The notes: generated from the sequence alone by a model not told the origin. A stretch of DNA of 64,000 nt from Dysgonomonas sp. UBA7710 (GCF_002482385.1 NZ_DLFW01000024.1:1-64000), one strand, 5' to 3'. Numbered from the stretch's first letter, positions 10,301 through 19,607 are shown. A program made the numbers and translations.

Positions 10301-11338
10301 CCTGAAGAATTAAAAGAGAAGATATTTGAACCGTTCTTCCAACTAAAAACTATTTTCCGTGAAACCTCCGGCTCCGGAATCGGTCTCTCTCTTGCACGCT
10401 CTCTGGCAGAGCTTCATGATGGGTATTTATTCTATAGTTCGCAATCGGGAATGAATACATTTATATTAAAAATACCTCTGCATCAGAAATCCGGGATAGA
10501 AGACAAATTACCTCCGGAACCGGAATCTCAATCAGACTATATTATAGAGCATGAAACAACCGCGACCAGGAAAAGATATGTAGAATCGGTCTTAGTTGTT
10601 GAAGACAATACGGATATGCTCAATTTCATTGCCGATAAACTGGATGAACAATACATTGTGGAACGGGCGAAAAACGGGGTGGAAGCTCAAAAGATATTAA
10701 AGGTAAAAAGTATCGACATTGTAATCAGCGACGTAATGATGCCGGAAATGGACGGATTCGGGTTATGCGAATTTATAAAATCCGATATAGAATACAGCCA
10801 TATAATTGTCATTCTGCTTACGGCTAAGAACGACCTGCAAAGCAAAATCAAAGGTCTTGAAATAGGTGCCGACGCCTATGTAGAGAAACCATTTTCATTC
10901 CAATACCTGCAAACTCTGTTGACTTCCCTGATGAACAACAGGAAGCGGGAGATAGAGCTATTCCTGAAAAAGCCATTCCTGCCTATTCACCAATCAAACA
11001 TGAATAAGGCCGATGAAGAATTCCTGAATAAAGTGATAGAAATCATTAATGATAATATAACAGATGCCGATTTCAATGTTGAAGGCTTAGCCGACCGTAT
11101 CCATATGAGCCGCTCGAGCCTCCACCGGAAAATCAAAGCGACGATAGATACTACTCCTACCGATTTTATCCGGCTGGTCCGCTTACAAAAAGCAGCTCAA
11201 CTGATTCAGGAAGGGAAATACAGAATAAATGAAATTTGTTATCTTATTGGAATAAACTCTCCATCCTATTTTATCAAATTATTTCAGAATCAATATGGTA
11301 TGACTCCAAAAGAGTTTGAAAAGCAAAGCAGACAGTAG
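7358..11338 (+). CDS. Hybrid two-component system sensor/regulator (HTCS)
   Basis: One-protein signalling system that senses a ligand in the periplasm and binds DNA in the cytoplasm. I chose the ATG at 7358 (1326 aa) because it opens directly into a signal peptide; the frame can be extended to 7223 but that would bury it. Order: about 14 Reg_prop propeller repeats (IWIGT / LWFGT type), a Y_Y_Y domain (KLPPGKYIFKVKGTN), a membrane segment near WASNIAYLVYFILF, HisKA with His832 in DIAHEIRTP, HATPase_c (GSGIGLSLARSL), a receiver domain with Asp1125 in ISDVMMPEMDG, and an AraC-type HTH at the C-terminus. HTCS proteins in Bacteroidetes usually control polysaccharide utilisation loci, but no susC/susD pair lies in this window, so its target is unknown. 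Confidence 0.93.
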   Translation: MKNLVLATIFIFLSFTINISASDYYFSIIDGNTGLSQNNVKSIYQDSHGFMWFGTRNRLNRYDGVSIKVYNCYDHITKKGNNNISAIFESQDRKLWLGTDKGVFIFDPVTERFNSFDLTTPQGAGIDEWVADIQQDQNNNIWIVVPNQGVFRYELTTGKLYLYTVVKEFKPSISNPQCIAIEKNGRVWIGSNGSGVFLYNDSDDTFTQYLGNGVNNVTLAGKNIYTICHDNDDIIIGIHEEKLLKLDKRRNVLKDMNIPDVNYKIIRHVTTINDGEIWVGTQAGLYIINEKLQTVDHVKEDPLNSHSLSDNIVEKIYKDKEGGIWVGTNFGGVNYLPNRNNKFEKYFPTSESGSLNSKRIREIKEDKNGTIWIGTEDAGVSIFNPEIQKFRPVNNLSYNKTLALLVQESRTWVGFFKNGLDIIHRPSNNVQHYSHLDMGLNEESIYALCEDRNGRIWLGNAWGVFVADKGSMKFRHMTDFGLCYIYDIMEDSDGYIWIATMGNGVFQYDPKQDIIIRHKAEGENKLSSNSVSSITEDHLGQIWFSTDRGGICVYNKKDKRFTSYSIKEGLPDDVAYKILEDKHYNLWFGTNSGLVCFNPETKEIRIFTQNEGLLSNQFNYKSGLVSNSGKLYFGCMEGMIAFKPEEFKTNNFIPPVYITKLSVFNKEVDSNMKGSPLKKSILYTDKVELSYNQSNIILDFVSLSYTAPQANMYAYKMENIDTEWIYTKNNHSASYAKLPPGKYIFKVKGTNNDGLWNEEGASLEIVILPPWWASNIAYLVYFILFITLLYFSMRFSLKKYQKRNNEKQKLFEIEKERELYEAKVDFFTDIAHEIRTPVTLINGPLESIIEMDIPNESVKRNLTIIEQNTKQLLNLINQLLDFRKVDSNKFLLSFRNTDITLLLNEILSRFDEQFSSAKKSINIQLSDNNPVFASVDREGLTKILTNLLSNAFKYSDSSIDISLSSDKTYFTFQISNDGTLIPEELKEKIFEPFFQLKTIFRETSGSGIGLSLARSLAELHDGYLFYSSQSGMNTFILKIPLHQKSGIEDKLPPEPESQSDYIIEHETTATRKRYVESVLVVEDNTDMLNFIADKLDEQYIVERAKNGVEAQKILKVKSIDIVISDVMMPEMDGFGLCEFIKSDIEYSHIIVILLTAKNDLQSKIKGLEIGADAYVEKPFSFQYLQTLLTSLMNNRKREIELFLKKPFLPIHQSNMNKADEEFLNKVIEIINDNITDADFNVEGLADRIHMSRSSLHRKIKATIDTTPTDFIRLVRLQKAAQLIQEGKYRINEICYLIGINSPSYFIKLFQNQYGMTPKEFEKQSRQ

Positions 11339-11360
11339 AATCTCCATAAATATAAAAATA

Positions 11361-11391
11361 AAGGCTGTCCTACTTTTGATGACAGCCTTCT
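11361..11391. terminator. Bidirectional terminator
   Basis: A perfect 9-bp stem AAGGCTGTC / GACAGCCTT (11361-11369 and 11381-11389) with flanking A and T runs lies between the convergent HTCS and LTXXQ-like genes. Confidence 0.75.
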
Positions 11392-11406
11392 TAAAAATAT
11401 ATAATG

Positions 11407-12237
11407 TTATGCCGGTTTGCTATTTTGAGCTTTACGCGCTTCTTTGATTATCTCCTGCTTTTCCTTTCGGAAATTCTGACGTAAATCGGCAATTTTTTGT
11501 TTCTGGGCATCAGGAGCAATACGGCTCAACTCTACAGCTTTCTTCTCTTTTTCAAAGTTTTCACGTAATGACTTCAATTTAGTCTTGCTTGCTTCATCAA
11601 GTTTGGCCATCCCTCTCCTTCCATTAAATGCAAAACGACGGTCTTTATTAAAATCTTTTCTGAATTCCTTCAGTTTGCTTTGCTGTTCGGGAGTATATAC
11701 TTTATTCAATTCCTCACGATGTTGTTTAGCCAGTTCTCTCGACTTTGTCTTAAAGTCTTCATTCAATGCTTTGATTTTTTGTTTCTGATCGTCTGTCAGA
11801 TTTAGATCCTTCATGCGGTTGACTCTTCTGTCTGCTCTCATGTCCTTGTTGCGTCCATCTTTTTTGCCACGCATGCTCAACTCCTTGCCTCCTTTTTTCA
11901 TGTCTCTGTTTCCTCTCTTAGCTATGAGTTCTTTCATTTTGGTCTGTTGGTCGGGAGTCAGTATATTATTTACTGCCGTTTGATGTTGTGCCCTCAATTC
12001 CTTTGCTTTTGCCTGCTTATCCTCTTTCGACAAATCGGACTTAGCTTTTAGCTCTGCCATTTTAGCCTTAAAGTCTTTATTGGTAGATTCCACTTTTGCT
12101 TTCTGTTCTGCAGTCAGATTCAATTCTTTCTGAAAATCCGCCCTACGTTTCCCGTCTTTTTTTTCTCCCTGCGCACTAACCGATGCTGTAAGGGAAATAG
12201 ATGCTATTATAGCCAATGATAAAAGTAATCTTTTCAT
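11407..12237 (-). CDS. Periplasmic Spy/LTXXQ-like, highly charged helical protein
   Basis: Exported protein of 276 aa if started at the ATG at 12237, which begins a clean signal peptide ending in SVSAQG; an upstream in-frame ATG at 12336 would add 33 residues ahead of it and is unlikely. The mature part is almost entirely Lys/Glu/Arg/Gln-rich helix with recurring LNLTAEQKAK, LTPDQQTKM, LNLTDDQKQKI and YTPEQQSKL units, the hallmark of CpxP/Spy (LTXXQ) proteins and of the Bacteroidales DUF4890 type. Such proteins are often envelope-stress chaperones; a chaperone role here is inference. It is convergent with the HTCS gene. Confidence 0.75.
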   Translation of the reverse strand: MKRLLLSLAIIASISLTASVSAQGEKKDGKRRADFQKELNLTAEQKAKVESTNKDFKAKMAELKAKSDLSKEDKQAKAKELRAQHQTAVNNILTPDQQTKMKELIAKRGNRDMKKGGKELSMRGKKDGRNKDMRADRRVNRMKDLNLTDDQKQKIKALNEDFKTKSRELAKQHREELNKVYTPEQQSKLKEFRKDFNKDRRFAFNGRRGMAKLDEASKTKLKSLRENFEKEKKAVELSRIAPDAQKQKIADLRQNFRKEKQEIIKEARKAQNSKPA

Positions 12238-12339
12238 AATCTTTATTTTAAATGTTTTATAGTGCTTAGATACAATTAGAAAGCCGGGGTTTAATTTATA
12301 CTTATTATTTAACTTTTCATCACATTTTGAATACATATT

Positions 12340-12985
12340 ATACTCTCCTTGCAGACAGGACTTTGGGGAGTTTAGGAGTTTAAAAACTTTACAAAGTTTA
12401 CACTTTTTCCTGTTTTTTCACTTGTTATTTTTTTTGGTCTCACAGGATTTCTCCCGCTGTATCTCAGTGTCATCATTTTTTATTTTCACCTGTTATATTT
12501 TTGCATTCATTAACTATATAATGTTAAAACCTGACACTTCTGACAGTTTTTCAGTAAGCAGTTAGCAGTTAACAACTCGTATCTTGTCTACTCGTATCTT
12601 CCCCAAAAGGCAGGGCTGTTAAGTTCTCCACTGTGTTCTGTTATTTTCTGCTGTCATCCTGAGTGTAACGAAGGATCTCGACCCTGAAAAACGAGATGTT
12701 TGCCTCGCCTTCGCTTCGGCGATTTTGACTCCGTCGATTTTCAATTCAATTCACTTCGTTCAACATGACACAGAGGGTATAAGAAATCAGAACTTAACAG
12801 CCCTGCCCCAAAAGGTAACAAAAGTAACACTATTTACAGTCAACAGTTATCAGTCATCAGTCAACAACTTGCATCTCGTATCTCATATAACTTTCAGCCG
12901 GCTAAAGACTATCAGCTATATACATAGATAAAGTTTTTTCAAAAAGATTAAATTTCATGCATTTACCCTAAGCTTGCAATGTCCG
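12340..12985. repeat. Composite of dispersed repeats (family B), no gene
   Basis: This intergenic stretch is patched from repeats. 12576-12604 and 12866-12898 are reverse-oriented pieces of the family B unit (GAAAGTTATATGAGATACGA), found forward at 26876 and 41085. GGCAGGGCTGTTAAGTTCT at 12609 recurs inverted at 12789-12807, enclosing a CATCCTGAGTGTAACGAAGG-type segment common in Bacteroidetes intergenic DNA. No plausible coding sequence was found. Confidence 0.6.
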
Positions 12986-12989
12986 ATAA

Positions 12990-13019
12990 TTAAAAGTTGA
13001 TATTTCTTTTGTATATTTG
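12990..13019 (+). promoter_or_regulatory. Probable lepA promoter
   Basis: TATATTTG at 13012-13019 is a good Bacteroidetes -7 box, 67 bp upstream of the lepA ATG. A clear -33 TTTG at the expected spacing is not visible. Confidence 0.45.
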
Positions 13020-13085
13020 CACTCTAATTTGGGATAGTGTTTCTATCCCGGTTTGAAGAGGATTAAAAAGAATCAAATTATATAG

Positions 13086-14873
13086 ATGAATAAAATACGG
13101 AATTTTTGCATTATAGCACATATCGACCATGGTAAGAGTACGCTTGCGGACAGGCTTCTGGAATACACTCGCACTGTCGAGGGAAAAGATATGCAGGCGC
13201 AGGTACTCGACAATATGGATTTGGAACGTGAACGCGGTATCACGATCAAAAGCCATGCCATCCAGATGGAATACACATATAAAGACGAAAAATATATCCT
13301 CAACCTGATAGATACTCCCGGACACGTCGACTTTTCATACGAAGTATCGCGTTCCATAGCGGCTTGCGAAGGTGCGTTGCTTATCGTAGATGCCGCACAG
13401 GGCATACAGGCGCAGACCATTTCCAACCTGTACATGGCTATAGAAAATGATCTGGAGATTATACCGATTCTGAATAAAATAGACCTGCCCAGCGCAATGC
13501 CGGACGAGGTGGAAGACCAGATTATAGAATTACTTGGCGTAAAGCGTGAAGAAATAATCCGTGCCAGCGGAAAAACCGGAGAAGGGGTATATGATATAAT
13601 CGATGCCATCATCGAACGTATTCCTGCGCCGAAAGGAGATCCGGAAGCGCCGTTGCAGGCCCTGATCTTCGACTCGGTATTCAACTCTTTCCGTGGTATT
13701 ATCGCATATTTTAAAGTGGTAAACGGTACAATCCGTAAAGGAGATTTGGTTAAATTCTTCGCCACCGGCAAAGAATACGACGCTGATGAAGTCGGAGTCC
13801 TGAAACTGGAAATGTCGCCCCGCAATGAAGTGACATGCGGAGACGTCGGCTATATCATATCCGGTATTAAAACATCGAAAGAGGTAAAAGTGGGTGATAC
13901 CATTACTCATGTCAAGAACCCGTGTAAAGAGGCTATCGACGGATTCGAAGAAGTGAAGCCGATGGTATTTGCCGGAGTATATCCCATCGAAAGTGAAGAC
14001 TTTGAAGATTTGCGCGCTTCACTCGAAAAACTTCAGTTGAATGATGCCTCCCTTACTTTCCAGCCTGAATCATCGGTTGCTCTCGGCTTTGGCTTCCGTT
14101 GCGGATTCCTCGGGCTGCTGCATATGGAAATCATACAGGAGCGTCTTGACAGGGAATTCAATATGGATGTAATAACCACCGTGCCGAACGTATCCTACAT
14201 TGTACACGATAAAAAAGGAAATACGAAAGAGGTGCACAATCCGGCAGGATTGCCCGACCAGACATTGATCGACTATATAGAAGAGCCTTATATACGCGCC
14301 TCCGTAATTACAAACACGACTTATATAGGCCCTATTATGACATTGTGCCTCGGTAAACGTGGTATCTTACTGAAACAGGATTACATATCGGGCGACCGTG
14401 TGGAAATCACTTACGATATACCTCTGGGCGAAATTGTAATCGACTTCTATGATAAACTGAAAAGCATATCGAAAGGCTATGCTTCGTTCGACTATCATAT
14501 GCATGATTACCGCGAAGCGAAACTTGCCAAACTGGATATCCTGCTTAACGGCGAATCGGTGGATGCCTTATCTACACTTACTCATGTGGATAACGCCGTA
14601 ACGTTCGGACGCCGCATGTGCGAAAAACTGAAAGAACTGATTCCCCGCCAGCAATTCGACATTGCCATACAGGCGGCTATCGGCGCTAAGATTATAGCCC
14701 GTGAGACAATAAAGGCCGTTCGTAAGGATGTAACTGCCAAATGTTATGGCGGTGATATTTCCCGTAAGCGTAAATTGCTGGAGAAACAGAAAGAAGGTAA
14801 GAAACGCATGAAGCAGGTGGGTAATGTGGAAGTGCCTCAGAAGGCATTCCTTGCAGTATTAAAACTGGATTAA
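13086..14873 (+). CDS. lepA: Elongation factor 4 (back-translocating GTPase LepA)
   Basis: Ribosome-associated GTPase of 595 aa, the usual length. The G1 motif AHIDHGKST is at residues 11-19, followed by RERGITIKSH (switch I), DTPGHVDF near residue 77 and NKIDLPSA near 130. The C-terminal domain typical of LepA rather than EF-G is present (KAVRKDVTAKCYGGDISRKRKLLEKQKEGKKRMK). LepA acts on translating or assembling ribosomes in the cytoplasm. It leads a rightward cluster, with the flavin reductase gene starting 10 bp after its stop. Confidence 0.98.
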   Translation: MNKIRNFCIIAHIDHGKSTLADRLLEYTRTVEGKDMQAQVLDNMDLERERGITIKSHAIQMEYTYKDEKYILNLIDTPGHVDFSYEVSRSIAACEGALLIVDAAQGIQAQTISNLYMAIENDLEIIPILNKIDLPSAMPDEVEDQIIELLGVKREEIIRASGKTGEGVYDIIDAIIERIPAPKGDPEAPLQALIFDSVFNSFRGIIAYFKVVNGTIRKGDLVKFFATGKEYDADEVGVLKLEMSPRNEVTCGDVGYIISGIKTSKEVKVGDTITHVKNPCKEAIDGFEEVKPMVFAGVYPIESEDFEDLRASLEKLQLNDASLTFQPESSVALGFGFRCGFLGLLHMEIIQERLDREFNMDVITTVPNVSYIVHDKKGNTKEVHNPAGLPDQTLIDYIEEPYIRASVITNTTYIGPIMTLCLGKRGILLKQDYISGDRVEITYDIPLGEIVIDFYDKLKSISKGYASFDYHMHDYREAKLAKLDILLNGESVDALSTLTHVDNAVTFGRRMCEKLKELIPRQQFDIAIQAAIGAKIIARETIKAVRKDVTAKCYGGDISRKRKLLEKQKEGKKRMKQVGNVEVPQKAFLAVLKLD

Positions 14874-14883
14874 GAGCATAATA

Positions 14884-15390
14884 ATGAGTGATTTCAAAGA
14901 AATAAACATAAAAGACTTCTCCCCAAACCCATTTGAAATAAAAGACAAATGGATGCTGATTTCCGCTGCCAAACCCGATGGTTCGGTAAATACAATGACT
15001 GCCAGTTGGGGCAGTTTCGGCATCATGTGGAACAAAGAAGTGGTTTTTGTTGTTATACGTCCTCAGCGTTTTACAAGGGAATTCATAGAGAGTTCAGAAT
15101 CATTGTCGCTGACATTCTTCGACGACAGCTATAAAAAAGCTCTTGCTTATCTGGGAAAAGCATCGGGAAGAGATGAGGACAAAATAGCAAAAGCAGGACT
15201 ATCCGTTGTTATGGACAATGAAGTACCTTACTTCGAAGAAGCAGAAAAGGTAATCTTTGCAAAGAAACTTTTCGTACAGCGTATCGAAGAAGCGGCTTTC
15301 CTTGATAAAAAGATAATAGACAGATGGTATCCCGAAAAAGATTTCCATTATTTATATATTGCCGAAATAACTAAAGTTTTGGAAAAATGA
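14884..15390 (+). CDS. Flavin reductase family protein
   Basis: 168-aa protein of the flavin reductase-like / flavoredoxin FMN-binding family. The N-terminal segment MTASWGSFGIMWNKEVVFVVIRPQRFT is the typical flavin-binding strand-loop of this split-barrel fold (seen here as MTASWG and VVIRPQRFT), with SLTFF and GRDEDKIAKAGL following. Probable role: NAD(P)H-linked FMN reduction or flavoprotein electron transfer; the substrate cannot be assigned. It lies 10 bp after lepA and overlaps the next gene by 4 bp (ATGA), indicating co-translation with it. Confidence 0.88.
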   Translation: MSDFKEINIKDFSPNPFEIKDKWMLISAAKPDGSVNTMTASWGSFGIMWNKEVVFVVIRPQRFTREFIESSESLSLTFFDDSYKKALAYLGKASGRDEDKIAKAGLSVVMDNEVPYFEEAEKVIFAKKLFVQRIEEAAFLDKKIIDRWYPEKDFHYLYIAEITKVLEK

Positions 15391-15851
15391 AACAAGAGGA
15401 AGTAGTCTTAGATAAATTCTCTGTTGTTGGCATCTCCGTAAGGACTACCAATCAGGATTACAAGTCACAGGATGATATCGCCAAATTGTGGGAAATATTC
15501 CTGAGAAACGGCTATTTGGAGTCGATGCCGAAGGTATCGGATGATATCTATTGTATCTACACCGATTACGAGAGTGATTATACAGGTGAATACACCACTG
15601 TACTGGGCTATAAGGTCGCGGACGCCGGAAGCATCCCTACCAACCTGAGCCTGACTATCAAAGAGATACCTTCCTGCAAATATTATAAATATATATCCGA
15701 AGGTGAGTTGCCATATGCCGTTGGTAAAACATGGGCACACATCTGGCAATCGGATATAGACAGACGATACCTGGCTGATTTTGACGTATATGGTAAGGAA
15801 GCAAAAGATCCTGCCAATGCTAAAATCACCACATTTTTATCCATTAAATAA
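15387..15851 (+). CDS. GyrI-like / AraC effector-binding domain protein
   Basis: Free-standing 154-aa effector-binding (SOUL/GyrI-like) domain with no DNA-binding part. Supporting pattern: FSVVGISVRT at the N-terminus, the central DIYCIYTDYESDYTGEYTTVLGYKV, then IKEIPSCKYYKYISEGEL and a C-terminal DFDVYGKE. Related proteins bind small hydrophobic molecules or inhibit gyrase; the ligand here is unknown. It overlaps the flavin reductase stop by 4 bp, so the two probably act or are regulated together. Confidence 0.8.
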   Translation: MKQEEVVLDKFSVVGISVRTTNQDYKSQDDIAKLWEIFLRNGYLESMPKVSDDIYCIYTDYESDYTGEYTTVLGYKVADAGSIPTNLSLTIKEIPSCKYYKYISEGELPYAVGKTWAHIWQSDIDRRYLADFDVYGKEAKDPANAKITTFLSIK

Positions 15852-15872
15852 TTTATCACTTTACAAGAAAGA

Positions 15873-17765
15873 ATGAGAAAATGGCGCATCGAAGACTCAT
15901 CCGAGCTGTATAACATCCCGGGATGGGGAATTAATTACTTTTCTGTCAACGAGAAAGGTAACGTTGTCGTAACTCCTCGTAAAGACGGAGTGGCTGTTGA
16001 TTTAAAAGAACTGATGGACGAATTGCAACTTCGCGATGTATCGGCTCCCGTACTGATTCGTTTTCCCGATATTCTGGATAACAGGATTGAAAAGATATCG
16101 ACGTGTTTCAAGCTGGCTGCGGAAGAATACGAATACAAGGCGCAGAACCATATCATCTATCCCATCAAGGTAAATCAAATGCGCCCTGTGGTCGAGGAAC
16201 TTATCAGCCATGGTAAAAAATTCAATATCGGCCTCGAAGCCGGTTCTAAACCGGAACTCCATGCCGTTATCGCCATCAATACCGACTCTGACTCGCTGAT
16301 TATATGTAACGGATATAAAGACGAAAGCTATATTGAACTGGCCCTGTTGGCGCAGAAAATGGGCAAGCGCATCTTTATAGTTGTTGAAAAGCTGAACGAA
16401 CTGACTCTCATTACCAAGGTTGCCAAACGATTAAAAATAAGGCCGAATATCGGCATCCGCATTAAACTGGCCAGTTCCGGCAGCGGCAAATGGGAAGAAT
16501 CGGGAGGTGACGGCAGCAAATTCGGATTGAATTCGAGTGAATTACTTGAAGCTCTTGCCTACCTTGAGAAAAATAATATGCAGGAATCCCTTCGCCTGAT
16601 TCATTTCCATATCGGTAGCCAGATCACAAAAATCCGCCGTATCAAGACAGCTCTGCGAGAAGCCGCCCAATTCTATGTGCAATTGCATTCAATGGGCTTC
16701 AAAGTAGAATTTGTAGATATCGGTGGCGGACTTGGTGTAGACTATGACGGCACACGTTCATCATACAACGAAAGCAGCGTCAACTATTCCATACAGGAGT
16801 ATGTGAATGACTCTATCGCCACAATGGTAGATGCCGCAAACAAGAACGATATCCCCCACCCTAATATCATTACCGAATCGGGACGTTCACTTACCGCACA
16901 TCACTCTATACTGGTGTTCGAAGTTCTGGAAACGGCTACTTTGCCCGAATGGGACGAAGACGAAGAGTTGTCGGACGATGACCACGAACTGGTTCGCGAA
17001 CTCTACCAGATATGGGACGACCTCAGCCAGTCACGCATGCTGGAAGCATGGCACGATGCCCAGCAAATCCGTGAAGAGGCGCTGGACTTATTCAGTCTGG
17101 GACTGCTTACTCTGAAAACAAGGGCGCAGGTCGAACGCTTATACTTCTCCATTGCCCGCGAAATATTCCATATCGCAGGGCGGTCGAAGCATGCGCCGGA
17201 AGAATTGAAGCAATTATCGAAACTGTTGCCGGATAAGTACTTCTGTAACTTCTCTTTATTCCAGTCGTTACCCGATTCATGGGCGATAGACCAGGTATTT
17301 CCTATTATACCTATTCACCGTCTGGATGAAAAGCCCGAACGTACAGCCACATTACAGGATGTAACCTGTGACTCGGACGGCAAGATCGATAATTTCATCT
17401 CTAACGGCAACCAGTCTTCTTATCTGCCCGTACATACAAAGAAAAAGAACGAACCGTATTATCTGGGCGTATTCCTTGTAGGTGCGTATCAGGAAATACT
17501 GGGAGACCTTCATAATCTGTTCGGCGACACCAATGCCGTACATATATCGGTAGACGAAGGAGGCTATAAGATAGAGCAAATGATAGACGGCGAAACTGTG
17601 GCCGAAGTCCTCGACTATGCTCAGTACAATGCCAAGAAACTTGTACGCACGGTGGAAACATGGGTTACCAGCTGTGTGAAGCAAGGTTCCATAACAGTGG
17701 AAGAAGGGAAGGAATTCCTGTCCAACTATCGCTCAGGTCTCTACGGATACACATATTTGGAATAA
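15873..17765 (+). CDS. speA: Biosynthetic arginine decarboxylase
   Basis: PLP-dependent fold-III decarboxylase (630 aa) converting arginine to agmatine, the first step of one route to polyamines. The PLP lysine is Lys99 in YPIKVNQ; later family motifs include NIGIRIKLASSGSGKW, FHIGSQI, VDIGGGLGVDYDGT, ITESGRS and the second-site segment SVDEGGYKIEQM. Length matches Bacteroidetes SpeA. It starts 21 bp after the effector-binding domain gene and is followed by a terminator, so it closes the lepA cluster. Confidence 0.97.
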   Translation: MRKWRIEDSSELYNIPGWGINYFSVNEKGNVVVTPRKDGVAVDLKELMDELQLRDVSAPVLIRFPDILDNRIEKISTCFKLAAEEYEYKAQNHIIYPIKVNQMRPVVEELISHGKKFNIGLEAGSKPELHAVIAINTDSDSLIICNGYKDESYIELALLAQKMGKRIFIVVEKLNELTLITKVAKRLKIRPNIGIRIKLASSGSGKWEESGGDGSKFGLNSSELLEALAYLEKNNMQESLRLIHFHIGSQITKIRRIKTALREAAQFYVQLHSMGFKVEFVDIGGGLGVDYDGTRSSYNESSVNYSIQEYVNDSIATMVDAANKNDIPHPNIITESGRSLTAHHSILVFEVLETATLPEWDEDEELSDDDHELVRELYQIWDDLSQSRMLEAWHDAQQIREEALDLFSLGLLTLKTRAQVERLYFSIAREIFHIAGRSKHAPEELKQLSKLLPDKYFCNFSLFQSLPDSWAIDQVFPIIPIHRLDEKPERTATLQDVTCDSDGKIDNFISNGNQSSYLPVHTKKKNEPYYLGVFLVGAYQEILGDLHNLFGDTNAVHISVDEGGYKIEQMIDGETVAEVLDYAQYNAKKLVRTVETWVTSCVKQGSITVEEGKEFLSNYRSGLYGYTYLE

Positions 17766-17782
17766 GCAATTTTTATTATATT

Positions 17783-17818
17783 CCCTCTCCATCAGTATGT
17801 GGAGGGGGATTGTTTTTT
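17783..17818 (+). terminator. Terminator after speA
   Basis: CCCTCTCCA (17783-17791) pairs with TGGAGGGGG (17800-17808), then TGTTTTTT. The stem resembles the CCCTCTCC / GGAGAGGG hairpins scattered elsewhere in the window. Confidence 0.75.
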
Positions 17819-17829
17819 AAACCGAAACT

Positions 17830-18582
17830 ATGAAAAGATATTTATCAATTCTTTTACTACTCATTACTGTATTATTTAATGGCTGTGCCGTATACGAAAA
17901 TATATATTTTCAGGAAGACGGAAGTGTAAAATATAATATGTCTATCGACGCCAGTGAAATATTATCCATGACATCGGATATGAACATGAATATGGCTGAC
18001 AAAATACCGGCAGACAGTGTCATTTATCTGTCCGACATCATTAAAGATACGCTGAATATCACAGATGATATGAAAGAAGACATGATAAATATTGCTCCGT
18101 TAGCTATCAGAATGCAGAATGATGTGGCAAACAAGAAACTTGGGATCTCCTTGTCGGGCACTTTCAAGGATGCCGGGGCTTTCAATAAGGCTTTCGTTTC
18201 TATGAAAAAACTGGAAGATAAGATTAAATCGAGAGATGATGAAGCACAAGCCCTGAGCCAAAACCTTTCTATTGATAAACTATATAACCTAACGTCACTT
18301 ACATGGGATGGTTCGGTTATGACAAGAACGGTAGAACCAAATAACGATATAGAGCCGGAAAGTGAGATGGATAATCTACTGAAAGGCAATAATCCGTTCG
18401 GCATGTTTTTAGAAAAAGGAAAGATGGTCGTTAAGTATCACTTTCCTAAGAAAATAGAAAAGATAAGCAATCCGGATGCTGTATTCTCCCAAGATGGGAA
18501 AACAGCCATAATTGAATATAGCGGCTCCATCTTTTCCAAACCTACAAACGAGTTTTCGGTAGAGATAACAACAGAGAAATAA
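17830..18582 (+). CDS. Hypothetical lipoprotein
   Basis: Predicted lipoprotein of 250 aa with a signal peptide and lipobox ending in Cys19 (LFNGC). The mature protein is acidic, with short repeated Met/Asp-rich segments (MTSDMNMNMAD, ITDDMKEDM) and a likely beta-rich C-terminus. I do not recognise a specific family; it resembles Bacteroidales envelope lipoproteins of unknown function. It follows the speA terminator by 12 bp and precedes the DUF3667 gene by 61 bp. Confidence 0.75.
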   Translation: MKRYLSILLLLITVLFNGCAVYENIYFQEDGSVKYNMSIDASEILSMTSDMNMNMADKIPADSVIYLSDIIKDTLNITDDMKEDMINIAPLAIRMQNDVANKKLGISLSGTFKDAGAFNKAFVSMKKLEDKIKSRDDEAQALSQNLSIDKLYNLTSLTWDGSVMTRTVEPNNDIEPESEMDNLLKGNNPFGMFLEKGKMVVKYHFPKKIEKISNPDAVFSQDGKTAIIEYSGSIFSKPTNEFSVEITTEK

Positions 18583-18643
18583 AACACGGGCTGCAACCTT
18601 TCCGGCAGATATTCCTTTACTTACTTATTTTTTGGGATAGAAT

Positions 18644-19603
18644 ATGGGTAAACATAAAATCAGACATAAGAAGACTTGTTTAAACTGCGGAGCTTTTGTA
18701 GAAACTCATTATTGCCCTAAATGCGGGCAGGAGAACAGTGAAAGCCGCCAGTCTTTTCACCATCTGTTTACTCATTTCGTATTCGACTTTATTCATTACG
18801 ACAGTTCTTTCTGGAGAACGGTTAAGTACCTGTTTCTGTCCCCGGGAAAACTTTCGATAGAATATATGAACGGCAAACGGAAATCTTATGTCAATCCGTT
18901 TACCCTTTATATATTCATCAGCTTTATCACGTTTTTTATACCATCTGTTTTACCGGATGCCTCCAAAAGCAATAAAAATATATTAGTGGAAGCCGAAGTG
19001 GATGAAGCAATGAAACTGAGAGACAGCCTTATCGCCACCGATACGCAAGGTAAACTTACAGCAGAGAAAATAGATGCTAAATACAAGGCTCTGCCTCAGG
19101 AAAAACAGTTCTTGTCCCCTGACGGCATAATGTATAAAACAGGGCTTGCAATAGTAGAAAACTCCAAGGATAAACAAAAAAACAAAGAGGCGATTGAATT
19201 TCTAATCCACAATATGCCAAAGGTTTTATTTATCTATATGCCTATATTTGCCTTCTGGCTGTGGTTGTTTCATAATAAAAGAAAACGCTTCTATTTCGAT
19301 AGTGGTGTCTTTACCCTCCATTTCTTTTCTGTAGTATTGTTATCTATTACTATTTGCAACATTTTCACCTGCCTTTTTGACTGGATAGGTACAGAATGGC
19401 CCACAGGCCTGCTATGGACATTTATGATCTTTTATATCACGTTCTATTTCTTCAGGGGATGTCGCCGTTTCTATGACGAAAACAGGTTTATATCCAATCT
19501 GAAATCAGGAATTCTGGTTCTGATAAACAGCTTCATGATTATATTGATAACCACCCTGTATGCTATTCTGGGAATCTATATGGTTTTTGTTCATCACCAC
19601 TAA
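18644..19603 (+). CDS. DUF3667 family membrane protein
   Basis: 319-aa protein with an N-terminal zinc ribbon (Cys12, Cys15, Cys24, Cys27; CLNCG and CPKCG) followed by the DUF3667 signature FIHYDSSFWRTVKYLFLSPGK and GKRKSYVNPFTLYIFISF. At least four membrane segments follow (around YIFISFITFFIP, VLFIYMPIFAFWLWLF, FFSVVLLSITI and the C-terminal ILITTLYAILGIY). The function of the family is unknown. It is convergent with the next gene, with only 4 bp between the stops. Confidence 0.85.
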   Translation: MGKHKIRHKKTCLNCGAFVETHYCPKCGQENSESRQSFHHLFTHFVFDFIHYDSSFWRTVKYLFLSPGKLSIEYMNGKRKSYVNPFTLYIFISFITFFIPSVLPDASKSNKNILVEAEVDEAMKLRDSLIATDTQGKLTAEKIDAKYKALPQEKQFLSPDGIMYKTGLAIVENSKDKQKNKEAIEFLIHNMPKVLFIYMPIFAFWLWLFHNKRKRFYFDSGVFTLHFFSVVLLSITICNIFTCLFDWIGTEWPTGLLWTFMIFYITFYFFRGCRRFYDENRFISNLKSGILVLINSFMIILITTLYAILGIYMVFVHHH

Positions 19604-19607
19604 GACC

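Noticed and set aside
13073..13910. Two long leftward frames opposite lepA
   Set aside because: Antisense shadows of a highly conserved gene with biased codon use; no recognised domain.
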